Assembly (NCBI GenBank): GCA_963575745.1
Contig: CAUYUJ010016698.1
Span: forward strand, 124,001 to 188,000
Length of the DNA: 64,000 nt
Reading direction: 5' to 3'
From: Prorocentrum cordatum
Lineage: Eukaryota; Sar; Dinophyceae; Prorocentrales; Prorocentraceae
The notes under the pieces are model-generated. The model was given only the letters and a program-made list of their open reading frames with translations, was not told the DNA's origin and did not search any database. This document shows, piece by piece, positions 28,317-38,757 of this stretch. The position numbers and the translations under genes were made by a program. Position 1 is the stretch's first letter. The number at the start of each line of letters is the position of its first letter.

Positions 28317-29412
28317 ACTGCGCTTCCCGGCCTCCCGGGGAGCCCCCACAATTCTCAAAGACAGCCCAAGACGACCCCAAGAAGCCCCCAGAGCGTCAAA
28401 GGATTGCCCAAGACGCTGCCCAGCAACCCCGGATAGCTTTCGGGCGGCTCTCCAGGCTCCCAGGAGGCCTCCAAAAAAGATCTCAAGAGAATTCCGAGAG
28501 GCCTCCCGAAAACGCCGGGAGAACCTAAAATCGTTAATTTTCAGTGTTTTTCAATTGGCCTTCTCACCAGTTCATGCTTCCAACGCTCCCAGACGGCCGA
28601 AGAGGCCCCCAAGACCGCCCAAGAGGCCCCCAAGACGGCCCCAAGGCGGGCCAAGACGGTCCCAAGACTGCCGAAGAGGCGCCCCGGCCGGACAGTTCCA
28701 GACCACCCCAGAACAGTGCCCCCCAAACGAGGCAGTGACCACACCGTGCGGTGAGTCGGTGGGGATTCGGGGTCACCGCACGGTTTTGGGATTCGAGTCC
28801 CTCTCCGAGGACGTCTCGGGTGACAGGGGCCTCCGGGGTCCCAAAACCGTGCGGTGACGGACCGTTCGGTGAGGTCTGGGGAGATTTCGAGGTCGCCGCA
28901 CGGTCCGTCACCGCACCGTTTCGGGACTCCCAGGCCCAAGATGAGCCCAAGAGCGGGAGCAGGAGGCCGCCAGAGACCTCCGAGAGGACTCCGTGACCCC
29001 CCAAAGGCCTCCAACACACCCCAGACCCCTGAGAGGCCACAAAAAAAAACTCTGACGAGGTCCCCAAAACAGCCCAAGAGAGCTTCGAGAGCCGTCCCGA
29101 AAGAGCCCGAGGAGGGTCAAATCGTTGCTTTCCAGTGTTTTTTGTTGATTTTTGTTTGCCTTCTCACGTTTTTCCCGCTTCCAACGCTCCAAGACTAAGG
29201 CTGGGATTTCAGATATTTTTTTTGGCAGGTTCAACAAATGCGCACCCCCTCCTCCCAGGGTCCCACACCTTCCCGGAACATCTGCGGAACGCTCCCAGCA
29301 CGGCGACTCCCGGCCTCCGGGGGAGCCCCCAAAACGCCCAAGGACAGCCCAAGACGACCCAAAGAAGCCCCCAGAACGTCAAAGAAAGGCCCAAGACGCT
29401 CCCAAGCAACCC
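28317..29412 (+). repeat. CCCAAGA/GGCCCC degenerate repeat domain, with T-rich boxes
   Basis: Heads at 28317 and 29300 (GGCCTCC-GGGGAGCCCCCA) lead into CCCAAGACGACCC-type words. T-rich boxes at about 28536-28600 and 29107-29200 (TTTTCAGTGTTTTT...GCCTTCTCAC...CTTCCAACGCTCC-AGAC) punctuate it. It includes a perfect 20-bp inverted repeat (28772-28791 with 28839-28858, core CACCGCACGGTTTTGGG) whose relative is at 63845-63935. Confidence 0.75.
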
Positions 29413-29434
29413 ACCGTAGCCATTTTGGCTCAAG
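29413..29434 (+). other. Genomic copy of the dinoflagellate spliced leader, second
   Basis: Perfect 22-nt SL with D = A, followed by CAGCTCC rather than a GT donor, so it is not an SL RNA gene. Confidence 0.9.
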
Positions 29435-29670
29435 CAGCTCCGGCTCCAGTCCGCTCTGCGTGTTGACCCGCTGGGGCTGGCGGGCATCGCTCCACCCGAG
29501 CGGGGGGGGGGGGGCATGGCCGCTCGGCCCCTGCCTGGCCTGAGCACCAAGAACACTGTCTTGGATTGCCAGTCGCCGTGGATCCAATACGTCACCGTTA
29601 AAGAGCGCCCCAAAATCGGACCCCACCTCGGACTATACCACCTCCGGGCTTAGCTTGGTCTCGTCGTCGT

Positions 29671-30057
29671 ATGGCGGCAGCGCCCGAGCCGGGGGAAGAG
29701 CGGAGCTGGGGTGTGGCCCGAGCATCTGGGGCAAATCGCTGCAGCACCCGGTACGTGGAGGGCGACGTGCGGCGGCCTCCCAGCAGGACAGGGCGCGGCC
29801 CAAGCCAGGAGGAAGGAGGTGCGGCTCCGGAGGTGGAGAGGGGCAACGCCTCGGAAAGCCCGGAAGGACGTCGTTCGCGGGCGCATTGGCGCCGCATGCA
29901 GCGGAAATGGGCGAAAGGACACAGGCGGGGGAAGGCCATAGCGGCCGGCAGCGCGAACGACACGCAGGAGCTGTTTGTGCAGAGACACGCAGAGGTTGCC
30001 CTCGGGGGCGGCAGCTCGAGCGGAACCCTTCCGTCTGGCACCAAGATCTCCCTTTGA
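29671..30057 (+). CDS. Candidate 128-codon frame in the SL retrocopy
   Basis: The longest ATG frame in the sense of the SL: it starts MAAAPEPGEERSWG, has a basic middle (RRSRAHWRRMQRKWAKGHRR) and ends before the A-run. An upstream 45-codon frame starts at 29516. Neither is recognised. An overlapping frame ends in a hydrophobic stretch (LPLIVGASLVALGPWYIVV) that may be chance. The copy may be a pseudogene. Confidence 0.28.
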   Translation: MAAAPEPGEERSWGVARASGANRCSTRYVEGDVRRPPSRTGRGPSQEEGGAAPEVERGNASESPEGRRSRAHWRRMQRKWAKGHRRGKAIAAGSANDTQELFVQRHAEVALGGGSSSGTLPSGTKISL

Positions 30058-30123
30058 TTGTGGGCGCCTCTTTGGTTGCGTTGGGTCCGTGGTACATCGT
30101 GGTTTCGATCATCAGAAAAAAAG

Positions 30124-30699
30124 ACAGCCCAGGATAGCTTTTGGGCGGCTCTCCAGGCTCCCAGGAGGCCTTCCAGAACACCTTAAGGGAACTCCGAGAG
30201 GCCTCCCGAGAGCGCCCAGAGAACATAGCATCGTTTGTCATGGTTGTTTTCAGGGTTATTAGCCTTCTCACCATGTCATGCTTCCAGCGCTCCAAGACGG
30301 CCAAAGATACCCCCAAGACCGCCCCGAGACCGCCCGAGAGGCCCCCAAAACGGCCCCAATACGGACCAAGACGGCCCCGAAGTGGCGCCCACGGCAGCGT
30401 CCGGCCACCCGAGAACAGGCCCAAGATGAGCCCAAGAGCGGGAGCAGGAGGCCGCCAGAGACCTCCGAGAGGACTCCGTGACCCCCCAAAGGCCTCCAAC
30501 ACACCCCAGACCCTTGAGAGGCCCCCAGAAGTCTTCGAAGAGGCCCCCAGAACAGCCCAAGAGAGCTGAGCCGGCCCGAGAGAGCCCGAGGAGGGTAAAT
30601 TCGTCGCCTCCCAGTGGCTTTTTGTCGACATGTTTCGCCTTCTCATGCTTTTTCCTGCTTCTAACGCTCCAAGACAGGAATTCGAAACAAAAGGGTTTC
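30124..30699 (+). repeat. CCCAAGA degenerate repeat domain continues
   Basis: Resumes at CCCAGGATAGC, with T-rich boxes at about 30228-30300 and 30595-30680 ending CTTCCAGCGCTCCAAGACGG and CTTCTAACGCTCCAAGACAG. Confidence 0.75.
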
Positions 30700-30815
30700 C
30701 AGAGATTCCTTTTTTGTTCCCAGCCCTCCTTGGTTGGATATTCGTTTTGGAAAGAGCACTGCGGTCGCGTCCCTCTCCTCCTCCCGCCTCTTCCCTCCTC
30801 CTGCCCTCTCTTCGC
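30700..30815 (+). other. Leader of tandem array 2
   Basis: TTTTTTGTTCCC, CCCTCCTTGGTTGGATATTCG, TTTTGGAAAGAGCACTG and a CTCCTCC tract, in the same order as the leaders of arrays 1 and 3. Confidence 0.6.
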
Positions 30816-30819
30816 CGTC

Positions 30820-32800
30820 GCTGGGGGGGGGCTGTTGCGATCTGCGAAACTGTCGCCAGTTTCGAGGGCGGCTGGCGGGTCCAGCGGAGAGAGGCACCGT
30901 GCAGCTCTGAGGTAGACCTCGCCGTCCCTTGGGGGGCTGCGATCTGCGAACTCATCGCCACTTTCGAGGGTTGCTGGTGGGTCCAGCGGAGTGAGGCACC
31001 GCGCAGGTCTGAGGTAGACCTCGCCGTCCGTGGGGGTTTGCAATCTGCGAACTTGTCGCCACTTCCGAGGGTGTCTGGTGGGTCCAGCGGAGTAAGGCGC
31101 CGCGCAGATCTGAGGTGGACCTCGCCTTCCCTAGGGGGTTTGCGATCTGCGACTTTGGCGCCGCTTTCGGCGGCTGCTGGTTGGCCCAGCGGACCGAGGC
31201 ACCGCGCAGATCTGAGGTGGACCTCGCTTTCCCTAGGGGGCTGCGATCTGCGAACTTGTCGCTGCATTCGAGGGTTGCTGTTGGGTCCAGCGGGTTGAGG
31301 CACCGCGCAGATCCGAGGTAGACCTCGCCGTCCTTGGGGGGCTGCGATATGCGACGATGTCGCCACTTTCGAGCGCTGCTGGTGGGTCCAGCGGAATGAG
31401 GCACCGCGCAGATTTTAGGTAGACCTCGCCGTCCGTGGGGGTTTGCGATTTGCGAACTTGTCGCCACTTTCGAGGGCTGCCGGTGGGCCCAGCGGAGTGA
31501 GGCACCGCGCAGATCTGGAGGTTTGCGATCTGCGACACTTGTGCCGCTTTCGGTGGCTGCTGGTTGGTCCAGCGGAGTGAGGCACCGCGCAGATCTGAGG
31601 TAGACCTCGCCGTCCCTGGGTTTTGCGATCTGCGAACGTGTCGCCACTTCCGAGGGTTGCTAGTGGGTCCAGCAGAGTAAGGCACCGCGTAGATCTGAGG
31701 TAGACCTCGCCGTCCCCGGGGAGCTGCGATCTGCGACCCTGGTGCCACTTTCGGTGGCTGCTGGTGGGTCCAGCAGAGTAAGGCACCGCGCAGATCAGAG
31801 GTAGACCCCGCGGCCCTTGTGGGGCTGCGATCTACGACGCTGTCGCCACTTTTCAGGGCTGCCGGTGGGTCCAGCGGAGCGAGGCACTGCGCAGATTTGA
31901 GGTCGACCTCGCCGTTTTTGGGGGGCTGCGATCTGCGACGCTGTCGCCATTATCGGGGACTGCTGGTGGGTCCAGTTGGGGGGGCTGCGATCTGCAAAAT
32001 GTTCGCTTCTGTCGAGGGCTGCTGGTGGGTCCAGCGGGTTGAGGCACCGCGCAGATCCGAGGCAGACCTCGCCGTCCTTGGGGGGCTGCGATATGCGAAT
32101 TTGTCGCCACTTTCGAGGGCTGCTGGCGTGTCCAGCGGAGTGAGGCACCGCGCAGATCTGAGGTAGACCTCGCCGCCCTTGGGGGGTTGCGATCTGCGAC
32201 ACTTGTGCCGCTTTCGGTGGCTGCTGGTGGGCCCAGCGGAGCGAGGCACCGCGCAGATCTGAGGTGGACCTCGTCGTCCCTGGGGGGCTGCGATCTGCGA
32301 ACTTGTCGCCGCTTTCGAGGGCTGCTGGGGGGTCCAGTGGAGTGAGGCGCCGCGCAGATCTGAGGTAGACCTCGCCGCCCTTGGTGGTTTGCGTTCTGCG
32401 ACACTGGTGCCGCTTTCGGTGGCTGCTGGTATGTCCAGCGGAGTGAGGCACCGCACAGATCTGAGGTGGACCTCGCCTTCCCTGGGGGGGCTGCGATCTG
32501 CGAACTTGTCGATGCATTCGAGGGTTGCTGGTGGGTCCAGCGGAGTGAGGCACCGCCCAGATCTGAGGTAGACCTCGCCGTCCCTGGGGGTTTGCGATCT
32601 GCGAACTTGTCGCCACTTTCGAGGGCTGCCGGTGGGTCCAGCGGAATGAGGCACCGCAGATTTGAGCGGGACCTCGCGGTCCTTGGGGGGGCTGCGATTT
32701 GCTAAATTGCATTCGTTTTCGAAGGTTGCTGGTGGGTGCAGCGGAGCGAGGCACCGCGCAGATCTGAGGTAGACTTCGCCATCCCTGGGGGGCTGCGAGC
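30820..32800 (+). repeat. Tandem array 2, about 101-bp unit, about 20 copies
   Basis: Each unit holds GGCTGCGATCTGCGAACTTG, TCGCCACTTTCGAGGG, GGTGGGTCCAGCGGAGTGAG, GCACCGCGCAGATCTGAGG and TAGACCTCGCCGTCC. Spacing is mostly 96-106 bp with a few shortened units (for example near 31500 and 31980). The first half resembles array 3. Long frames on either strand are by-products of the repeat. Confidence 0.93.
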
Positions 32801-33179
32801 CTCGCGAATGCCGCTCGCAGAATTATATGCGCCCATGTCACGTCCTCACCTCCGTATAACGTGTCCCCGTTTACTCGTGCCCCGCATTGCGCAGGGTTTT
32901 GGTACTTCGCCAGGGTAATTTCAAGTTGGGGCTCATACTCCCGATCCTCTTCTTCGAGCCCCATCAAGACTTCGGGGTCACATGCAACAATGTTTCGGGA
33001 ATGTTGCTGAACTGTCTGACGTTGCCTTGGCACTCTCTTGGGTCATCTTCGTGTCCTCTTGGCTGTCCCTTGAATGATGTTTAAGAGATCGAGGTCCCAT
33101 GATCCCAGGCGTTGAAGCAGTGGGATTGTATACGTTTTTTTTTTTTTCAAACTCACCCCCTGCTTAACTTTGCACGAAG
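32801..33179. other. No gene seen
   Basis: Unique-looking sequence after array 2; includes a run of T at 33134-33148. Confidence 0.3.
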
Positions 33180-33580
33180 ACCCCAAGAGGCATCCCAACA
33201 TACCGTGGCCTGCATGCGGAGAACGTCTAGCCCGCAGCCCAGGCAGTACAACGTAAACAAAGGAAACACGGGACATCCCACCATTCCGTTTTTCTGTTGC
33301 TTCTAAATTGGCCCCCGCCTTGTCTACTTTTTGCACAACAGACCACAATTAAGGCCCCAGAAAAGAACCCAGGAAACCGTCGAGGGTCCCAAATCATTGA
33401 ACACCTCACGGCAAGTGGTGACCTTTGCGTTGCCGCAGTTCTCTTTCTATACGATTCCGAGCTTTGCGCAGGGCCTCCAAGAGAGTCCTTGGATGCAAGA
33501 CGCGACAAGGATGATATTCCATGCGTTCGCCCATCAAGCCTAGCTAGAAGTTGAGCGCGCGCGCGAGGCGCGCGCCATGG
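33180..33580 (+). repeat. Dispersed repeat H, copy 1, ending in a GC hairpin
   Basis: Shares with 53790-54190 the order: ACATCCCAC, TTGGCCCCCG, ACCACAATT, CTATACGATTCCGAG, TGCGCAGGGCCTCCAAG, GTCCTTGGA and ATCAAGCCTAGCTAGA. Then comes a GCGCGCGCG/GCGCGCGC hairpin, followed by a microsatellite. This layout resembles the 3' end of a retroposon, but no coding region is attached. Confidence 0.6.
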
Positions 33581-33583
33581 GTT

Positions 33584-33775
33584 CAGTGTGTGTATATATA
33601 TATATATATGTATGTATATACCATGACATAGTGGATCATAAGAGAACAGAGCATAACATCATTTTTTGTTTCGAGCGATCCCCACTTCTGTTTATATCAT
33701 CCCTCTCCTCCTCCTCCTCCTCCTCCTCCTCCTTTTCCTCCTCCTCCTTTGAATATCCTCCTCCTCCTCCTCGCC
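33584..33775. repeat. TA microsatellite and CTC array
   Basis: (TA)n at 33592-33625 directly after the H hairpin, then (CTC)n at 33703-33773. Confidence 0.85.
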
Positions 33776-33789
33776 ACGCTTAAGGGGGT

Positions 33790-33880
33790 CAGGGCGCTTT
33801 TCAGGGGGGCCGAAAGGCTTTCCAGGGGGCAACGAAGCCCTTCAGGGGGGCCGAAAGGCTCTTCAGGGAGGCCTTCACCG
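33790..33880 (+). repeat. Short tandem repeat, TTCAGGGGGGCCGAAAGGCT
   Basis: Three to four diverged copies of about 22-25 bp. Confidence 0.7.
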
Positions 33881-33974
33881 TTTTCAAGGATTTGTATACT
33901 CCGGAGACCCCTTGGCCGTCCGGGCGTTCCCCCTGAGTTTTCCTCTCCATTTCTGATGGAGGGCGGGTCGTTTT

Positions 33975-34225
33975 CACAGATGGACGGCGTGTCGTTTCAA
34001 AATGTCGCTCTCGCCGTATCGCCGCGCGCACTCGTTTTACACATTTCCATGAGTTTCATGGACTGGAGGCGACTGGTTTTCAAACTGTGGCTCTCAGCTT
34101 AGCCGCGCGCGCAGTCGCTTTAAACCATTGTAAGAGTTTCACGGATTGGGGGCTGTTCCTTTTCCAAAATGTGGTTCTCGCTTTAGCGCCCCGCACATTC
34201 GCTTGATGTTTGAAAGAGTTTCTGG
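33975..34225 (+). repeat. Three diverged tandem units of about 85 bp
   Basis: CAAAATGTCGCTCTCGC, CAAACTGTGGCTCTCAGC and CAAAATGTGGTTCTCGC start near 33998, 34081 and 34167. Each is followed by CGC-CGCGCA and AGAGTTTC-TGGA words. Confidence 0.65.
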
Positions 34226-34512
34226 GATTCCCACGATCAGCGTACAAAAATTGTGTTTGGGAGGTATTGAGGGTTTTGAGTTTTGAGGGTGCAATAGTTA
34301 CGTTGGATCGCGGTGCTGAAGTCCCAGGAATGGTACGATTCAGGACCGCCTAGACGCAACAGTCAGGTTGATCCGTGGCACTGGGCTCGACAAACATGTT
34401 TTCGCATGCTTCAGGGTCTTCAAACGGTTGTATTCCAGCGGGGCGGTCCCCTCCGGGGAAATGAATCGTTGTAAGGGCCTATCAGACAGGATTGTCGAGG
34501 AGGTTTGTTCCA

Positions 34513-35750
34513 ACATCACCTTCTCCTCCTCCTCCTCCTCCACTTTCTCCTCTTCTTCCTCCTCCTCCTCCTCCCACCTCCTCCTCCTCCTCTTCCTCCT
34601 CCTCCTCCTCCCCTCCTCATCCTCCTCTTCCTCCTTGTCCTCCTTTTCCTCCCCCTCCTCCTCCTCCTCCTCCTCCTCCGCCTCCTCCTCCTCCTCCTCC
34701 TCCTCCTCCTCCTCCTCCTCCTCCTCCCCCTGCCTCATCCCCCTCCCCCGCCCCCTCCCTCTCCTTCTCCACCTCCGTTTCCTCGTCTTCCTCCTGTTCC
34801 TCCCCCCTTCTCCCCCCCCCCCCCTCCTGCTCCCCCTCCTCGCCCTCTTCCGCCTCCTCATCCTCCTCCTCGTCCTCTCCTCCTCCTCCTCCTCCTCCTC
34901 CTCTTCTCCCCTTCCCCCTCCTCCTCCTCCTCCTCTTCCTCCTCCTCCTCCCCCTTCTCCTCCTCCTTCCCTTCCCCCATTCCCCTCCCCCTCCCCCTCC
35001 CCCTCCTCCTCTGTTTCCTCGTCTTCCTCCTCTTCCTCCCCCATTCTCCCCCACCCCCCCCTCCTCCTCCCCCTCTGCCTCTTCCTCCTCCTCCTCCTCC
35101 TCCTCCTCCTTTTCCTCCTCCTCCTCTTCCTCCTCCTCTCCTCCTCCTCCTCCTCCTCCTCCCCTCCCCCTCCCCCTGCTTCTCCTCTTCCTTTTCCTCC
35201 TCGTCCTTCTCCTCCCCCTTCTCCCCCCCCCCCTCCTCCTCCTCCTCCCCCCCTCCTCTTCCTCCTTCTCCATCACCTCCTCCTCCTCTTCCTCCTCATC
35301 CTCATCCTCCCCCTCCCCCCTCCCCACTTTCCCTCCTCCTCTTCCTCCTCCTCCCCTTTCTCTTCCTCCTCTTCCTCCTCATCCTCCTCCTCCTCCTGCT
35401 CCTTCTCAGCCTCCTCCTCTTTCTTCTGCTCCTCCCTCTCCTCATCCTCCTGTCCCCCCCCCCCCTGTTCCTCCTCCTCCTCCTCCTTGGCCGCCTCCCC
35501 CTCCCCCTCCTCCTTCTCCTCCTCCTCTTCTCCTCCTCCTTTTCCTCTTCCTCCTCTCCTTCCTCCTCTTCCTCCTCGTCCTCGTCCTCCTCCTCATTCT
35601 CCGTCTCCCCCCTCCTCCTCTTCATCCTCCTCCTCTTCCTCCTCCTCCTCTTCGTGCTCCTCTCCCTCTGCCTCCCCATCCTTTTCCGCCTCCTCTTCTC
35701 CACCTCCTTCTCCTCCTCATCCTTATCCTCCCCATTCTCCTCGTTCTCCT
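34513..35750. repeat. 1.24-kb CTCC polypyrimidine tract
   Basis: Almost pure C/T on the plus strand, CTCCTCC with CCC and CTTCC variants. All six frames are open (poly-Ser/Pro/Leu and poly-Glu/Arg/Gly), so the 400-codon frames are not genes. Such a tract can adopt triplex structure. Confidence 0.95.
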
Positions 35751-36176
35751 CATGGTTGGGTCCTTCGCCAAGCGAATTAGTTTGCCTTAGGGGCTGCACG
35801 CAATACACGTAGGAGGTAACAGGGATGTGCCCCGAATGGGGCACGATCGAAGACGAAAAGGCGGGTATCGAGGGTGTGGGACATACGGAATTGCACGCGA
35901 GCAGATAAGAGTGAACATTATTCGGATGATTGTTGTTGTTGTTGCTGTTGTAGCGGGGGGCAGCATCACGTTCCACTTCGAAGCGCAAAATTCAATGAGA
36001 GCCGCGGGGAACAATTCAGTTGAAAAAACACACTGGGCACCACTGAGGGGGAATCGTCGATCATTTTGTTCCGCTCGTGGGAGTTCCACAACAATAACGG
36101 CATTCCGCACTGCGGAACCGCGCGAAATGCCGAGCATTCAGGGACGGCGTATGACCGTTTGGCCCCCCTCGCTATG

Positions 36177-36195
36177 ACCCCCTCTTGCCCACCAG
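36177..36195 (+). promoter_or_regulatory. Likely splice acceptor (trans or cis)
   Basis: A pyrimidine run CCCCCTCTTGCCCACCAG ending in AG, 10 nt before the ATG at 36206. Spacing and composition fit SL trans-splicing. Confidence 0.45.
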
Positions 36196-36205
36196 TGCAA
36201 ACTCA

Positions 36206-36583
36206 ATGTCCGCAGTTGCTCTGGCTTCAGGGCTGCCGTTGGGACGGTGCTCGCCGGGGCAGCGGCACACGAAGGGGTTGTCGCGAGCCATCATGGCTTC
36301 CTCGATGCCGAGCGGTTCCCGTGGCTGGTCCGCCGACGCGGTCGCCTCAGATGCGTGGCAGTTTTCGCCAGGGTGCGCCATCGAGCAGAGGGCGACGTTC
36401 CTAAACGTGGTCGACGAGATCGAGGCGCGTTGGCGTCGGGAGCGGTTGCCGCGCTCCAGGTCGGCTCCGGCCGACCTGGGGGTCGGCCGACCAGCGCCTG
36501 CTTCGGTGCCCGCGCGGCGCTCCCGGGCGCAGCGCAGGAGGGCGCAGAGGAACCTGGTGAAGCAGAGGACGCTGGAAGCTTAA
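36206..36583 (+). CDS. Small unknown protein, 125 codons
   Basis: The frame starts at the first ATG after a strong acceptor and ends TAA. Composition is natural, unlike the surrounding repeats. Residues 63-71 (ATFLNVVDE) followed by a basic stretch and PRSRSAPADL (82-91) resemble a short linear motif I recall from many dinoflagellate proteins: an aromatic/hydrophobic TF-hxV(D/E) block, then R-S-x-S-x-P. The C-terminus is arginine-rich (RRSRAQRRRAQR, 104-115). No fold, signal peptide or TM is seen. It could be a complete single-exon gene or the last exon of a longer one. Function is unknown. Confidence 0.45.
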   Translation: MSAVALASGLPLGRCSPGQRHTKGLSRAIMASSMPSGSRGWSADAVASDAWQFSPGCAIEQRATFLNVVDEIEARWRRERLPRSRSAPADLGVGRPAPASVPARRSRAQRRRAQRNLVKQRTLEA

Positions 36584-36913
36584 GAGTAATTCCGGGGAGC
36601 TGGAGAGCTAGTTGGCAAGAAAAATCTCGACGGACCTGTTTTAGTCGGTTGAAAATTTTGTTTTCAAAATTTGACAATTCGTTAGAGCTCTAGTATTTTT
36701 TCCCATGATATTCGATCTTATTCCCGCTCGCCATCTTGATCGGGAGAGGAAGCGCCCCAGACCTCCGAGGAGATGGAGAGTGTCAGGGCAGGTTGTCGTT
36801 CGACTTTCTCGGCCTCCCACGGCCCTCAGCGGGCCCCCCAGGATCGTCAGAGCTCAAGATTGGGGACGAAGAGCAAGCCCTGGGACAAGGGTCGAGATTC
36901 CTTTGGATCGTGT

Positions 36914-37066
36914 GCAGATGGGTTTGATTGGCAGGTCGGCCCTGCCAAATCCAGGGTGCCCTTGCGCCATCTACACTCCTGGGGCAAGGGGAGCACTGTG
37001 GCGCCTCGTCGTGTTCGGGGGGGTCTTGCGTCCTCTCGCGTGCCCTCTCGAATCGAATCCGACTAC
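36914..37066 (+). mobile_element. B-related element, copy 2
   Basis: Shares AGGTCGGCCCTGCC, GTGCCCTTGCG, GGTCTTGCGTCCTCTCGCG and TCCGACTA with 27784-27936. The ends are degraded and no TA pair is clear. Confidence 0.5.
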
Positions 37067-37216
37067 ATGGAACACGCCATGCGGCTAAGGCATTGAAGCA
37101 AGAACCACGTCGGGACCAGGAGAGGCGCTGTTTTAGTCAGGCCGTTGCTTACATCTAGATCGGGGGGCCTACTTGTGGCCGAGGCTAGCATTGGCCAGAA
37201 GACCCCCCTTTGCTTG

Positions 37217-37410
37217 TGGAGGTCGATCAATGGACAGGAAGCGTGCTGCCAAACAATTTCCAGATATCTCAAACACGTTTCGAACATGCCTTAAATTTGT
37301 AAACAAACATGTGCTCAACATGCTCAGAACATGTCATCCAGCATGTTAACCACAGCTGTCATTCTGTGATCGGAGAGTCAGAGTGCCCATTGTCACGGCG
37401 TCCACAACAC
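37217..37410 (+). repeat. Dispersed repeat S, copy 2
   Basis: GGTCGATCAATGGACAGGAA, GCTGCCAAACAATTTCCAGA, GAACATG words, GTGCCCATTGTCACGGCGTC. Confidence 0.6.
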
Positions 37411-37606
37411 TTTGCTGCTCCTCGATCAACGTGCCTTACAGCAGCGCGATCCCTGCAAAAGCAGATCCCTGGGGCATGCGCCACCACGGGGCCTCCGCGG
37501 GTCCCGTTTTGGGACCAGGTCCTGGCGCACGACGGCTCCCGGCCAGGCCTGGGGCCGACTGAGCCGCAGGATCCTTCGGGGCCCAAGGTGAGCCCCATGC
37601 ATCTCA

Positions 37607-37663
37607 GCATCAGCATCAGCATCAGCATCAGCATCATCAGCATCAGCATCATCATCAGCAGCC

Positions 37664-37731
<68 letters not shown>

Positions 37732-38353
37732 GGTATCATCAGCATCATCATCGGCATCATCATCAGCATCATAATCATCGTCATCGACAGCATCAGCATC
37801 ATCAGCAACAGCAGCACCGTCAGCAACAGCATCATCGAAAGCATCAGCATCATCAGCAGCCGCAGCACCATCAGCAACAACATCATCAGCAGCAATACCA
37901 TCAACATCACCATCACCATCACCAACAAAAACACCAGCGTCAGCGTCAGCGTCAGCTTCATCAGCATCATCACCATCATCATCACCATCAGCATCATCAG
38001 ATACTTCCCAATCTCCACAAGCACAGGCGACAGGGTAAGTTGGCTTTACCAGCGTACGCTCCCTTGGTGTGGACTGGCGCCATCATCAACAGCAATGTCA
38101 GCGTCAATGTCAGCATCAGCGTCAGCATCATCATCACCATCATCGTCATCATCGTCATCATCAGCTTTCGCATCAGCATCATCATCTGCATCATCATCAG
38201 CAGCAGCATCAACTTCATCAGCAGCAGCACCATAATCAACAGCATCATCAGCAGCAATACCATCAGCATCACCATCACCGTCACCATCACCAACATCAAC
38301 ACCAGCGTCAGCGTCATCAGCATCACCATCATCACCATCGCCATTATCATAGC

Positions 38354-38391
<38 letters not shown>

Positions 38392-38515
38392 GCATCAGCA
38401 TCATCATCATCATCATCATCATCATCACAGCCTTCCCAACCTCCACAATGACAGGCGACAGGTAAGGTGGCTTTCCCAGCGTACGCTCCCTTGGTGGGGA
38501 CTGGCGCCACAAAAC
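37607..38515. repeat. ATC arrays in a duplicated segment
   Basis: Two (ATC/CAT)n arrays (37607-38000 and about 38120-38432) each end in the same 80-bp tail (CTTCCCAA-CTCCACAA, AGGCGACAG-GTAAG, CCAGCGTACGCTCCCTTGGT, GGACTGGCGCCA) at 38008-38092 and 38433-38510. The unit is about 425 bp. Each tail contains a GTAAG donor-like word. Confidence 0.85.
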
Positions 38516-38610
38516 GCGGAGGACACGGCACCCATCCCAGCCTAGGGTGCGTAGGTCGGGGTGGGTTGGCTTTATGTGGGGGTGGGGGTGGATTTATGTG
38601 CCCCAAAGTA

Positions 38611-38757
38611 TCGACGCGGTGGCGACCCCAGCGCGGGCGTTCAAGGTTGAACGCCGCCGAACGATCCAAGCTATCGTGAAGTTGTGATCATTCGAAGTTG
38701 AACAATCCACACGGTGTCAGAAGCCAACGTCGAAGCCGGCAACACAACAACTTGTTG
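38611..38757. mobile_element. Degraded copy of element F
   Basis: GGCGACCCCAGCGCGGGCG, TTCAAGGTTGAACGCCGCCG and GTGTCAGAAGCCAACGTCG match the interior of F copies 1 and 2. The termini are lost. Confidence 0.5.

Larger units (their letters stand above)
29413..30123 (+). other. SL-headed processed retrocopy in the CCCAAGA repeat
   Basis: Begins with the complete SL and ends at a run of seven A about 700 bp later (30117-30123). The flanks join into one repeat copy: CAAGCAACCC on the left and CCCAGGATAGC on the right, where the paralogue at 28403-28470 reads CAGCAACCCCGGATAGC without interruption. Possible target duplication AGCAACCC/GACAGCCC is imperfect. This is a reverse-transcribed trans-spliced mRNA of about 0.7 kb; its source gene is not identified. 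Confidence 0.75.

Noticed and set aside
30820-32800. CRISPR array
   Set aside because: Tandem units are contiguous and diverged throughout, with no short repeats and unique spacers, and the host is eukaryotic.
29633-33033. Long minus-strand frames of up to 577 codons
   Set aside because: They translate array 2 and its leader antisense; the unit drifts through frames.
34368-35812. Three overlapping plus-strand frames of more than 430 codons and minus-strand Glu/Arg frames
   Set aside because: Products of the CTCC polypyrimidine tract (poly-Ser, Pro, Leu).
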